Positions 34,457 to 48,891 of a DNA stretch of 64,000 nt are shown here, piece after piece (positions within the stretch are counted from its first letter, which is position 1; each line of letters begins with the position of its first letter). Where the stretch lies: assembly GCA_032158295.1 (NCBI GenBank), contig CM063262.1, forward strand, positions 9,619,977 to 9,683,976, given 5' to 3'. The notes beneath the pieces are model-generated. The model saw nothing but the letters and a program-made list of their open reading frames with translations. It was not told where the DNA came from and made no database searches. This DNA is from Pycnopodia helianthoides. Taxonomy: Eukaryota; Echinodermata; Asteroidea; Forcipulatida; Asteriidae. The translations under genes and the position numbers were made by a program.

Positions 34457-34564
34457 GTTCTGCAGCACACGTCGGCTATGGAGTCAACAGTTAAGGGATA
34501 GGGAAGAACAGCCTATCCCTTAACTGTTGACTCCATATCCGACGTGTGCTGCAGAAAAAAATCG
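34457..34564. mobile_element. Perfect-hairpin element, copy 3, in the last Ovo intron
   Basis: Same sequence and orientation as 8021-8126, with intact arms of about 46 bases and a single arm mismatch. It lies in the 34024-34707 intron, so it will be transcribed as a hairpin in ovo pre-mRNA. Confidence 0.92.
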
Positions 34565-34654
34565 CTGGCCGCGCGTACACAGATGTGCGTTTTCCATTGT
34601 ATCTTCGTTTTGCCTCTAAGATGGCGGCGTGATGACGTAAATGCAAAAGGTCTA

Positions 34655-37262
<2,608 letters not shown>

Positions 37263-37974
37263 CTGGGGGAAAAGGAAGAAGAAACAAAAATATTTATCAA
37301 CTGCAACTTTATGACGTTCGTAGTTTCGTAGACTCGCCCAGTCACTTCGACCCAGTCGATGTTGCGCCCTCTAACGGCAACTAATACAACAACTAGCGTC
37401 GCCAATAACGACTACACTAGTTCACAGTTCGAGCGCCAATCCATGGCTAAATTTGACGTGGGACCAAAGTTGAACGGCCAACAAAAAAAATGTCTCCCGG
37501 ATTGCGTTTGTACCATTGTTACAAAACACCCAGTGACAGTTATCGTTAAACTTGACAGACTGTACAAAGGGGAAATGTTGATCCGTTGTGAATGGGAACC
37601 ACCCGACTCGAAATGGCTCTTTCAAAAAGAAATTATGTTACGCAGAGTCGCAAACTAAATTATGCTACACAGTTGCAAATTCGCGTTTAGGCAATATTTA
37701 GATGTTCTGATTTTTTACCAATTTGATCCTCAAATTTATATATTTAATTTTCTAAAAACTATTTTGTATAGATGTGAAACAAATAAGCTTTCATTTTAGA
37801 CATTTCACACAAAAAAGTCCGCAAATGATAAGTTGTAGTTAATTAAAAACTAACAATGAATATAAACAAAAACAAGTATTTATTGTCAGGAACCTGATAT
37901 TATCACGTCCGGCCATGTACAAATAACATTTGCATGTTACAAGTATTTTGTGCATATAACATATGTTCGTGGCA

Positions 37975-38318
37975 TATAGACGATGTGACCTGTGACATCA
38001 CATGTTTACAAAAGAGCCACAGAGCCTGGACTTCCTGCAGGCACGATTTGTACACAGCTCAATGGAAGAAAGCATAAAATCTTATATTTTATGGAGATTG
38101 CACTGTCTAATTCTTATCAACTTTTGATATGATTATCAGAAAGGGGGCACCTCTAAAAACTTGTCCAGCTTTTACTTTCATAACTCTTGGTTTTATGTGG
38201 AAATTATGACACAAAATGTCGACTTTCCCATAGGACCAGTGTAGTATCTTGCCTGCCAGAATACTCAAAGAATGTACAAGGTCACACTTATTGTAAACAA
38301 CGTTCACATGGTCTATAC
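37975..38318 (-). mobile_element. TATAGACCATGT MITE, copy 3
   Basis: Starts TATAGACGATGTGACC and ends CACATGGTCTATA. The interior is the reverse complement of the 15697-16024 copy (TGTTTACAAAAGAGCC, AGCTCAATGGAAGAA, AAATTATGACACAAAATG). Confidence 0.8.
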
Positions 38319-39550
38319 AAAAGTGTGTGTTTGTTTTTGGTTAAGAAACAGCAGCATCTGTCAAATTTCATTCGGAGAAAAAAACTCGTGAAAAAAATTG
38401 TTTCGTCGAAACTTAATCGGGCCGAAATTTTCTAAGTCCATGCTTAAATGATTGTGTCGGCTAGAAAAATGGGCTTGAATCTGGTACCAAATCTCTGATG
38501 CGCCCAATATGCTTGTCATTGTTTGTTTCTTTCATTCCAGAAAGTTTTGACGAGGTTTAGAACCTAACAACCTTTTTTCCGACCAACGGAGCGCTCCACA
38601 ATGGCAGCAAATAAAAAGCAATGCACAAAAGATTGCTGTAATGTCACAAAGGAACCCTGGGCCGCCATCAACTACAAAAATAGTTGTTCTTTTGACTTGC
38701 ATTATGGAAAATATCAATATAACTGGCCGTTAACAATGGTGCATGGTGGGACTTCGCAAGCTAAGTGTGTGGTATTTTGCTCTGATTGTATGCCCCGAGG
38801 CAACAAGACTTCGTCCTATATACAGTAAACATTAACGTGGGATTAACCAATACTTGAAAGCAAGGGGGCGTGAAAAAAATAATAATAATTTTTAATGTCT
38901 TTTCTCTTCGCTTTTTCTGCGAAGATAACACCGTTATTTTTTGACTGTTGGTTTAATTTTCAGTGTATTTAATACAATCCAATTACGAAAAAAAAACTAC
39001 CTATAGTTGAACACGACTTCCGTACATTACATACAAATAAAAATGGTTTTGTGTGGGATTCTGTGCACGTTTATATCACTTTCTACCCCAATATAGACCA
39101 CTTAGACTCAATTTAACAAATGTTTAAGAAATCCTCGCTGTTCCCACGATGTCTCTTATAATGCTGCACAGCCAGCAATCCATGTTCTCTTGAGAAAATT
39201 TCGATGAAGATGAACTATATTTTTTAATTGCTGTTTTGGAGTCAGCTTACAGTTTATATTTTTATTGTAAAGACAAAAATAAGCTGACTTCTTCATTCGT
39301 ACAGAAATGTCGATGTTTTTTTCTTTCTTGCCACTGTGATAATTAGTAGTTAACTCCGAAACACAAACAAAAACACGAGATTTGCCCGTTAAAACGCAAA
39401 AGTTGTGTATCACACGAGTTTGGCACTGTGCCAGGGCTATGTACACAACAATTAAAGTGCCAAATCATCTACATCGCTTCGTGGAAAAACAAAATGGAAA
39501 GTCTGATACGTCAGTCGTGCTCTATGGTCATTCATGCAATTTAGTATCAT

Positions 39551-39959
39551 TTAAAGGCTCTGTACACTATTGGTAAGATCGAAAAACACAATGTTGACAG
39601 ATTCACACATAACTTACATGATTTAAAGTAAGTAATGGTAGAAAGGGTTCCTTAAGATATTTCTGCCGAAATGCTATCGTTTCTGAGAAACGAGTAAAAC
39701 AATAGTAATTATCGTGCGCGATAATTTGAAAAAACAGAAAACACATAAGATCTCTTTTCACTATTTTCTCTGACCTCGATGACCAATTGAGCTCAAACTT
39801 TCACAGGTTTGTTTGTTCATGCATATGTTTTTTAGCCTTCGAGAAAGACTCTGCTAGGGTCGAAACGTCAGGCCACTAACTAATTTTTTGCATATGTTTA
39901 ATCACACAAAATGTGGACACTGATTTTGAGCTGTTACCAAAAGTGTACAATACCTTTAA
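39551..39959 (+). mobile_element. TTAA MITE of the TGGACACTATTGG superfamily with an embedded Penelope-like motif
   Basis: Ends TTAAAGGCTCTGTACACTAT and GTGTACAATACCTTTAA are inverted, inside TTAA. Near 39835-39885 a segment with GACTCTGCTAGGGTCGAAAC and GTCAGGCC interrupts the MITE. The same segment occurs at 48474-48515 and 50091-50130. Confidence 0.7.
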
Positions 39960-39969
39960 AGTGTTACTG

Positions 39970-40085
39970 TGCACTCGTACCCTAGACAAACTCGTACCAA
40001 AGTCAACTCGTACAAATCAAATGTGCACACAAGTTAACTCGTTACCAGGATAACTTTTCGTTAGTCAACTCGTACAATTATTGAT
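39970..40085 (+). repeat. Cluster of CAACTCGTAC motifs
   Basis: ACTCGTAC or ACTCGTTAC occurs five or six times in about 115 bases. A second cluster (GTCAACTCGTACTCC and related words) is at 49420-49510. Short degenerate repeat. Confidence 0.65.
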
Positions 40086-40375
40086 AATTTGATTAATAAC
40101 AATTTTTACTGATGGAGGAGACTTGGTGCGGCGTGAATTTTTTTAGGCCTACGGATTACTGTAGTCGCTTTTGGGGGTCCCTTGGTTTCAGTTTACCGAC
40201 ATTGTGTTCATTGATAACAAGAAGGTTCTACCTCTAATTCTAGCGTCATGGTTCCACCATGGTTCTACCTACCCCAAACCAAGGTGTTTCTACCATAATT
40301 TGATAAATGGAGATTACTCCATGTCACTACAAAAATTAAGCTTCCAACTTGACCCGAAAAAAAAACACATCTTAT

Positions 40376-40687
40376 TTAAAGGATCTACTTTAGGGAATTG
40401 TCAAAAACCTGTAAAACTTTGGGCTCAATTTGACACGAAGTTGCACGAAAATAATGAAAGAAAAAACACCCTTGTTGCATAGAATTGTGTGCTTTCAAAG
40501 TGTCTGAGAAAGGCTTTTTATTTCAGTGAGAAATTGCCTCAATCTCAAAAACTACGTTAATTCAGAGGAAGTCGTTTCTGACAAAGTTTTATACTATCAG
40601 CAGCTCGCTCTCAGATGCTCCTTACCAAGTAAGTTTTTATGGTAATGTATTTCTTGAGTAATGACCAAGAGTTTCCACTGCCTTTAA
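40376..40687 (-). mobile_element. TTAA MITE, TTTCCACTGCCTTTAA subfamily, copy 1
   Basis: TTAA-bounded, with AAATTGCCTCAATCTCAAAA, TATCAGCAGCTC, CTTACCAAGTAAG and GAGTTTCCACTGCC. Same subfamily as 60132-60513 and fragments at 51628-51786 and 59310-59465. Confidence 0.75.
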
Positions 40688-42889
40688 GATAAGCGTTCAT
40701 TCATGCATTCACGCTCTTAAACTTGCTACATATTATAATGAGGGCATGGTTGGTTGAATTCTGAGAAATGTTACGTAACCGAACGATCAAACAACGCACA
40801 CCATCGTCAACAGCTGGCCGAAGGTAAATGACCTGCCACGGACAACAGAAGAAAAAAAACCACAAAGGTGATAATACCATTCCCCCTCAGGGTTGACGGA
40901 GGGTTGGGACGTCTGGTTTTAGATATGTTTGTTGTCCCGTCGATTGGATAGTTCTACCATGGAGCTAGCTATGGTTCTACGGTTAATCACATTTCTGGAT
41001 TGGCAAAGAACAAGGCAAAGTTTGGGAATGTTCATTTTGGTCTCTGAGTCTGGCAAAAATGCCACCGTGGAATGCGACCGGACAGGACAAGCGGATCGTT
41101 ACATAATATATATATTTTTTTATTACTACAAAAATAAAAGTACCATGTTTTGCTTATCCATTTTTATGGTATGCAAAAAAATATATTGATGACCTCAAGT
41201 TCGGCCGCCAAACAGAGTCTTTCTCAAGGGCTAAATGTGGGGCAAAAAGATTCGGAAATCGGTCTATAAAATTGAGAGCGTAATTTTCAAAACAATTTTT
41301 ACCTGTAAAGCAAGTCCGGGGATAAAAAATGTGAGCAAATATCCGTGGCACCACATGTATGCGTGTTTATTTAGCCTCTAAAACCCCATGGAAAGGTCAC
41401 ACCAGTGTTTACAATGTTTTTTTCCCCTTCATAGCCTTTTCTCGTTTTGCCCTTGGAAACTCTTTAAATATATAAGGACTCTGTGGGAAAATGGGTTTGC
41501 TTTTGACCTTAGCACTCCCTCCCCCTTTTAATACAACGCTTTTGTTTTCTGATACCAAACTTAATATTTTAGTATCTGGCGCAGAATTGATGTCATCGAG
41601 CGTGGCGAGAGTCACAACAATACAATAATAATTTTGTTGAGTGATTTTCGTTTTTTTTTTTTTCAAAATCAGGGTTTTTTGTGCTGATTATAGTCAACGT
41701 AGGAGGTGAAGGACGACTTGCTGAATATGTCTACTGGAAACCGACTGCTATGTTATAATGGGGGTGTTTGGGGGTTTTATGTGTGTCTGTTGTTTTTGGT
41801 TGCTGTTTTGTGGTTTTTTGTGAGTTTTTTTTGTGTATGGGTTGATTGATTGTTTTGTGAGTTAGTTATGTCTTGCTTGTCCCTTTTTATTATATGTATT
41901 TTCTTCTAAATATCTTCATTTACTACCTATTTCATCTTTAAATTTACATGTTTACAACTTAAATTCACTGCAATTCACTCAAAATGAAAATAAAACTTCT
42001 AAACAACTTAGTGGGCTGAAACACTTTCTGGTCTTTAAAAAAGGACACAATGCATTTTATTATGTGCATCACAAAAGCTTATACAATGGTTCACCAATAC
42101 AGACGCGCATTATGTCGTCATATAACATGTTCATTGGTTAACGTATTGTATAACCCAGGCAATTATCGAGTGCATTTCACTCTCGTAAAACTAAATTTGT
42201 AGCCAATTTTGATGCGAGGGAGGCACCTACAATTCTTTGTTCTGGATACTGACACAATGGAAGACACGTACGTGGGAAAATTAATTCCTACACAGAAGGC
42301 TGCACAACAAGCATTCCATTGCATTTCCTAGCAGGCAAAGTTAGTAAAACTAAGATACTACACTGAATTGGTTGTACTAGGAAACGTCAAAAGTTTTACA
42401 ACATATTTAAGACGTCTAGAGAGTGCCTACTACCTGTGGGTACCCCCTCCCTTCCCCAAAGTAGTTCTTATCGTCATTTTTTACATGCTTATTAAAGTGC
42501 AGGGCTTTTGAGGCAAGGTAAAAAACAAACAAAAAGTGGCCGCCAAGCATTTTAATTCAAAGTGGCCACCAATTCTTCAGTTTAACGTCACCACTTACTT
42601 TCTGTAGTTACAAGTTCTAAATGATTGATAAGTTTCATGAAAAATACACAGAAACTGTGTCTTTTTGAAGAAAAAAAAGTAAAGGAAAAAAAATCGTAAA
42701 ATAGATGCGGCCTCAAAAAAGGATGAGGAAGGGGACGATTAACTGGTATTTTTTTTATTTGGCCTATAAACCTGGCGTACATAGTAACATTGTCTAATAG
42801 CAATAAAAACACTACGGTCTAGTAAACACATTTTCTCAACTTGCCATGTGGGCTACTAAAAACAAGTCCAACAACTTTGTTTTCTAATG

Positions 42890-43042
42890 CAGGCCTGGAC
42901 CTAAACGGAGGCCACGGCCTCTGTTGCCCTTGTCTTGCCCTGGTGCCCCTTCAAAAGTTTCCCATAGACTTTACGATATTTCCAATGGAAGTGCCCTTCA
43001 CAAAATAAAAAAAAAAATGGCCTTGCCCTCTCAGGCCTGCTA
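42890..43042 (-). repeat. GGCCTTGCCCTC dispersed repeat, copy 1
   Basis: Words GCAGGCCTGGACC, GAGGCCACGGCCTCTG, GGAAGTGCCCTTCAC and CCCTCTCAGGCCTGC recur in inverted orientation at 43315-43398, where the repeat is inserted into a palindromic element. Confidence 0.6.
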
Positions 43043-43229
43043 ATGGTCATATCTCCACATAATACATTTAAAAAAAATGCTATATATTTGTTTTTAAATG
43101 ACTGTAGTTTAATTTGGCCAATAGACTGGTTGTGATCGCTAACATTACCACATCATAAAGATTCATTTTTTAAATACATTTGAAATTTGGGCTGATAAAA
43201 CTCCCTGATAGCAAGTAGAAGCACAGTTT

Positions 43230-43560
43230 ACTAACTAACACGGTCCGCCATTGGTGTGGAGTCAAAAATTTGGCTCTACAAAATGGCACGATTCAGAAGT
43301 TCACGATATAGAAGCAGGCCTAGAATTTCATCTTTGAGAGGGCATTTTCACTTTGCAAAGGGCACTTCCGTTGGCCTCCGTGTAATTCAAGGCCTGTAAA
43401 GTTCACGATGTAGAAGGGAAACCGCACAATTTTGAGGCATGTTTGTGTGGATCATTGTATTCTACTTTTAAAACATCTTTCAAACCACGTGCATTTTATA
43501 ACGAACGGTTACAAACACTTTTCATAGACCAACTCGCCCGATGCAAGGCATCGCTTCCTT
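43230..43560. mobile_element. Large palindromic element, copy 2, with a nested insertion
   Basis: The left arm (ACTAACACGGTCCGCCATT) and right arm (GTTTGTGTGGATCATTGTATTC) belong to the family at 28426. It is interrupted at 43315-43398 by a GGCCTG-ended insert. The host word AAGTTCACGATATAGAAG (43297-43314) is repeated as AAGTTCACGATGTAGAAG (43399-43416), which looks like an 18-base target-site duplication. Confidence 0.75.
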
Positions 43561-44039
43561 TATGCACAAGGCCTGCAGTGGTACGTGGTCTCCGGACCTC
43601 TCCCTCTTCAAACCGTTTGTATGACCCAGAAAATGTTACATTTGGACGGCCCTTATGGTCTCTCTATATCCAGCCTCATTCTGAATTATCTCAGAACCTA
43701 AACAATTTGGATGGCACTTCCAGAGCTCCGTAACAATAATCTCACACCCTTACTCCATGCTTACTCCAAGCCCGTCTACACTTGTACGTATACCCCACCC
43801 AATCATTGTGATAATTTTCAACAACCATCAACGTAGGCCTATAGTATTCATTCATGTCCTACCCATTTTTTAAAAGGAACTTTTTCCTCAAACAAGGGTT
43901 ATCCTTTCTTAACATTTTGGCAACAAACGAGTCCTTCTCCCGAAAAAACTGTATGTAGGGACTTAAGTTAGAACACCGAATGTTAACTCTGCATCGCTTT
44001 TCTAAAGTGCAAGGTCCGCGTTCAATATGGGGCCGGCCA

Positions 44040-44245
44040 CCCCTAATTGATGTCCGTCCCACCCCCAACCCATTTGAAATCTGGACTTTTTAAATCAAAA
44101 ATTACAATGATATATTTTTTATAAGCTTTTAATGTGATAATTTCAGTGTTTTTAAAACTATTTTCCTATATACACGCAGACAATGTATATGTTTTTACAA
44201 TCACGTACGACTGTCTTATACGAAATAACATGGCACAAGAGCGCT
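44040..44245 (+). repeat. Dispersed direct repeat, copy 1
   Basis: A 200-base block (CATTTGAAATCTGGACTTTT, TGTGATAATTTCAGTGTTTT, TACACGCAGACAATGT, ATGGCACAAGAGCGC) recurs as 48152-48378. A second pair of blocks links 43075-43232 with 48560-48700. The two pairs may be parts of one long element present twice in different rearrangements. Confidence 0.6.
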
Positions 44246-45062
44246 GTAAAGGGGCTTGTCTTAAGAAAAGTGCAAACGGAATCTACGGTTTGGGTCAGAA
44301 GTGCCCCCAGAAAAACCAAATGGTGCATCATCCTCGCCCCTAACATTATAACCCTAGTATGGGACATCCTAACAAAGGAGACAGGAAACCATGCCCTTAT
44401 AAGTTTATAACCATTCGGTAAACCCCACTATCGATCGGTCACTGACCTCTAATAAGGCTGTACACCTACTGGCCACTCGCTAATTTAACGCCTCGTTGTG
44501 TAACATCATTTGGATGGACGGGGCTGTGTACAAAAACCACAGCTTAAATAAAACAACAACACGGCTGAGAGAATTTCCAAGGAAAACGCATACACTGTGA
44601 CCGATGCGGCCTATGGCAGGCCTAGTGTAGTGTACGAATTGATAACAGCGATTATCTACAGTTTTGTTCTCTCTATGGCTACAGATACGTAAAGCTTACC
44701 CGCTAAAAGGTGCGCTCCTACGAAGAACAAGACCCTCATTCCGTAAAACGTGCTAATGAGATGCAAGATTAGGAATTATAGGCTCCCGTAACTGCACAGA
44801 GGGTAAATTGACACTGCAGTTTACAAAAGAGTAGCGTTGTTAACTGAGGACTTTGCAGCATCATTCTACCATTATTCACCGGCCAGGGGATGGTTTCTTT
44901 AATAATGAAAGGGTACCAGGAATGTAGCCTTAAAAATCTTCCAAGAAAGCACGTGTGCAGTATAGCTGTCTGAGCAAAACAACTATATTAGTGCATATCT
45001 TGCTACAAAATATTCATTCATCCCATCCTTCCAGATAGTCATATTCCATTGCATGTCACACC

Positions 45063-45229
45063 AGGGGTCGATTTCACAAAACTCTTCCTAACTTAGGACT
45101 AGTCCTAGGCAAAGCTAAGAGATAGGACTATAGTCCTAAGTACTGATCATAACTTAGGACTAGTCCTATCTCTTAGCATTACCTAGGACTAGTCCTATAA
45201 GTTAGGAGGAGTCTGTGAAATCGACCCCA
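45063..45229. mobile_element. Palindromic GACTAGTCCTA MITE
   Basis: Starts GGGGTCGATTTCACA and ends TGTGAAATCGACCCC. The interior is built of alternating AACTTAGGACTAGTCCTA palindromes, so the whole 167 bases can fold on itself. One copy in the window. Confidence 0.85.
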
Positions 45230-45754
45230 GTTCAAGAGATCACAGTCGAAACAAATTCTCAATTTGTTTAAGATAAGATGCCACACGTTTTTCTTTTTAC
45301 ACTTATTTTCGGTTTCAGTGTAGGACCCACAGTCTTGGTCTGTAATGTGATGAATTGCCCAACTTGGCTTCATCATTGACTGTATTCATGACGTGGTTAG
45401 TACATCGTGCATGGGCTCTGATAGCAAATTTGTTATATAAATATTGAAATAACAGTCAAACGAAAGAATTATCGTATAATTAGTCTGAAATTCAATATTT
45501 TGAACCAGAACACTAAAAAAATACTCCACAAGGACAATCACGAATGAGGTCAAACAATTGCAAGTCTACTACAAATCAACTTCACTAATATGGGCTAAGG
45601 AACAGAAGGTATAAAATGCATTAATTACTTTATAAATATTATCCACGCTCTACGGTGCCTTGGAAGTGCCATGCGACTTGTTCAGATCCCGTGATTGTTA
45701 TGCTATGATTTTATTAGTAGGATGTAGACGTCGGGGGCGATATCATTTACTGTC

Positions 45755-45828
45755 AAGATGTCGACATCTTAGGTCCAAGATGTCGACATGTTAGTTTCAA
45801 GATGTCGACATAATTAGCTTCAAGATGT
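45755..45828 (+). repeat. AAGATGTCGACAT repeats
   Basis: Four imperfect copies of the palindromic word AAGATGTCGACAT, about 25 bases apart. Confidence 0.75.
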
Positions 45829-46279
45829 CGTAAGCTATTTCAGGAAGTTGAAATCCTACTGTCAAAATGACGTCATCCTGAGAAGATTTCCTCGGATTCT
45901 GGCAATTCGGATGACACTTCCAGAGCTCCGTACCTTCCTTCCCAACTCGACTTAATCCTGAGGGAAAGCTGCTAAAACTGCGCACCGGTAAAGCGGTCTG
46001 CCGTTTATCCATAATGCCAAGTCCACAATATTACGTCATCTTTAATTCAGCCACACTCATTTTAGTTCATGGTTACGTCTTCACCAGACCTAATTATTGA
46101 GATCTTGTAATACATGTTTGATTATTGTAACCCCTTGTACTAATAGTTGCTTTTAGCCTTGTTGAGAGGGGGGCTTGCATTAAAACAAAAAATCAAAGTT
46201 TGGTTGTGTCCCCCCCCCCCACACTTTTTCGCACAATTAACAGAATGATCAGGAAACGAGAAGAAATGTTCAGATCGGA

Positions 46280-46473
46280 ATTTCGAGACCTCGCGCGTGA
46301 GGTCTCAAAATCAAACTGAGAAATTACTTCTTTCTCAAAAACTACGTGACTTCAGAGGGAGCCGTTTCTCGCAATGTGTTATACTATCAACAGCTCTCCA
46401 TTGCTCGTTACCAAGTAAGTTTTTATGCTAACAACTATTTTGAGTAATTACCAATAGTGTACAGTGCCTTTAA
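46280..46473 (-). mobile_element. TGGACACTATTGG MITE, 5' fragment in reverse
   Basis: Reverse-complement match to the left half of the elements at 54829 and 57814 (palindromic GAGACCTCGCGCGTGAGGTCTC, AGCCGTTTCTC, TACCAAGTAAGTTTTTATGC), ending at TTAA. Confidence 0.8.
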
Positions 46474-46528
46474 CGCGTGAAGGAAACATTCTCGCGCACC
46501 TTAGTGGATCAGTATGACCAAGAATCTG

Positions 46529-46640
46529 TGTCAAAATGTCCCCAAAATGGGTCAAACCATTTCGAGTGGAAATCCCATCTTTTAACAGGTTTCCGGTCAG
46601 CCTGACCCGGAAATGGGTCAGGGCACCTGAAACCAACGTC
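46529..46640. mobile_element. TGACCC-type element, copy 3
   Basis: CAAAATGTCCCCAAAATGGG, then GGTTTCCGGTCAGCCTGACC, then GGAAATGGGTCAGGGC match copy 2. Confidence 0.65.
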
Positions 46641-47099
46641 CACCATAACTTTGTTTTTAAGTGGCCTTCGAGCGTTCAACCCCTGTCTGTCCCAGCGTAA
46701 TCCCCAATAAATGCCTATCTTTTTTGTCTAAGCTTGGAGCTAGTAGAAAGCCGGGTCTATGATAACCTGAATAGTGACGAAAATGCAGGACAATTACCCG
46801 TTTACCCACAAGAGATTATATCGAACAAGTGTAAAGGCGATTGGTTCGGCCTAATTAATAACCGGGTTTTAAAGTCAAGTGAGGGCATACACCGGACGCA
46901 TGTTCGATGTGTACAAAGCATGGATCGCAGTACACACAATCAAATGGCCATGTGTTTGTACTGGTAGGGCTTATTGTTTAGTAACAAAATTGTAGCATTT
47001 GATGTATATGTATTTACTATTGCTGGAAACACAACAAGTGTACCACTTACCTACCACCACGTTAGCAGCTTTTCACATGGTTGTAACTTATTTTAGTAT

Positions 47100-47281
47100 A
47101 AATGTCAAGTAATAAACCACAAGGGAAACTGACTGGGTAAATTTCAAACAGTATGGGGTTGAACAAAGAAAAATTGACTAGACGGGATTTGAACCAACGA
47201 CCTCCGGATTAACGTACCGGCGCTCTACCAACTGAGCTATCTAGCCTATTTGGCGGTCTCCCTATTTTGTCAATATCTTTG
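47100..47281 (-). mobile_element. tRNA-Asn-like SINE, copy 3
   Basis: Full minus-strand copy with the same tRNA head as the other two, including GTT and C33; one base is missing from the B-box flank. Confidence 0.9.
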
Positions 47282-47964
47282 CTTTAGTATACTGAAACAA
47301 CCCATAAGTGTTTCAACATGTATTTGGACATGCGGGCTTATACTGGAGATAATTTGAGTGGACTACAATTGTTTAATTTTATAATTACTCCCAAATTTCA
47401 TTCTGAGAGTGAACGGGTAGGGCAGGTATATATCGTCCAAATTTTGATGGAAATATGGTGGTGATTTAAAGAAATAAAAACAACCAAATGAATCGACTCA
47501 AGTTATTTTCAGTATATATAAGCCTTCATGTCCATTCACATGTGGAACAATTTTGGGTGGTTTCAGATAAACTTTTCTTTTTACAGTTACAACCATTGGA
47601 AAAAGTGGTAATGTGACAGTTGAAAAAAGGGTACCCGTTATTGTGCTTCTTGTCGTATATGATTTGATTGCAAACTGTAATTTATGTAATGATGACTTTA
47701 ACCTACGGGTGTGGGGGGGGGGCACACAAGCCCCAGTCCTAAACCAGACCGATATACCCTCTTGTTATGACGTCACAACTGCGAATTTTATATAACAATA
47801 TTGTTACAATTGTTTACTATAAATAGCGAAGGTTTTTATAACGCTTTACTAATAACGAGTATTTCTACGAACGGTGTCCATTCAACCATAGCGCTATAAC
47901 TGCATGGTTCAATGAACAACCAATATTTCCATCAATTGCACAACGTGTGCCAAGTTTGTCCCTA

Positions 47965-48110
47965 AAAACTCCCGGGTCTAGGTTCCAGGGGCCCTGACCC
48001 ATTTCTTGGTCAAGCTGACCCGGAAACTAGTTTTAAAAAATAGCATTTAACTGGAATTCTGCGTAAGTATGGATCCAGTTCTGAGTCATAACTTTGACAC
48101 ATTTTATTCC
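47965..48110. mobile_element. TGACCC-type element, copy 4
   Basis: Left end CTAAAAACTCCCGGGTC, then GGCCCTGACCCATTTCTTGG, GCTGACCCGGAAACTAG and GATCCAGTTCTGAGTCATAA. Confidence 0.65.
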
Positions 48111-48151
48111 TAAAGCGTAAACACTTTAAGCGCAATGGCGTTAGGAGAAAC

Positions 48152-48378
48152 GTTCCCCGATTGATGTTCGTGCCCCCCCCCCCCATTCCATTTGAAATCT
48201 TTTTAGATTAAACATTACCAGAGTAAAATGTTGCATTGTATAAGCTCTTATGTGATAATTTCAATGTGATTTAAAGTGTTTTTCTATTTACACGCGGACA
48301 ATGTGTTGTTGTTTTTACATTCAAGTCAGATTATCTTATTTGTAATGATAGTAAATGGCACAACAAGAGCGCAACCAA
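48152..48378 (+). repeat. Dispersed direct repeat, copy 2
   Basis: Matches 44040-44245 in order, with small indels and a poly-C expansion at 48174-48184. Confidence 0.6.
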
Positions 48379-48473
48379 CTTATTTAAAATGATAATATTT
48401 CTTCCCTTTTTCAGATGTGAATAGTAAATTAATTTTAATGTGTTGACTTTTGAGTGTAAACAATTAGTTAGTG

Positions 48474-48515
48474 GCCTGACGTTTCGACCCTAGCAGAGTC
48501 TTTCTTGACTAAATT
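48474..48515 (-). repeat. Penelope-like GTCGAAACGTCAGG motif
   Basis: On the minus strand GACTCTGCTAGGGTCGAAAC, then GTCAGGCC. The GACTC/GGGTC arms can pair as stem II of a hammerhead, but the CTGANGA box is degraded. Confidence 0.5.
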
Positions 48516-48725
48516 TGTTAAGTGACAAGACAACACACATACATGCAGACTTTTGAGTGTGTGCATGTATTCTTTATTTGGCTATTTAACTGGTTGCGGT
48601 TGATACCATTAATACATCAGAAAGATACATTTAGGTCAGTGCAGGTTTAAAACATGGGCTACTGAAACTTCCTTGGGGCAAGTAAATGCAATTTACTGGC
48701 CCGGTGGGCTACTTTACAAAAAGCT

Positions 48726-48891
48726 TCAAGGAACATTACAGAATTGGTTTGTTGGCAGTTGCTGGCAGTGTAAGCACTGTATGTAATCCACCATATACAT
48801 AAACTCAACAGCTCTCCATTGCTCGTTACCAAGTCAGTTTTTATGATAACAATTATTTTGAGTAATTACCAATAGTGTCCAGTGCATTTAA
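48726..48891. mobile_element. Chimaeric MITE: fragments of two different TTAA families fused
   Basis: Bases 48726-48808 are the left end of the GGAACATTACAG family (up to CCATATACATAAACT). From 48809 the sequence is the end of the TGGACACTATTGG family in reverse (CAACAGCTCTCCATTGC to GTGCATTTAA). The outer ends are AAGGAACATT and TTAA. The fusion point lies at ACT|CAACAG. Confidence 0.75.

Noticed and set aside
37359..37658. A 99-codon plus-strand frame next to the ovo exon
   Set aside because: No domain, no copy, no splice signals, and antisense to a known gene region; probably chance.
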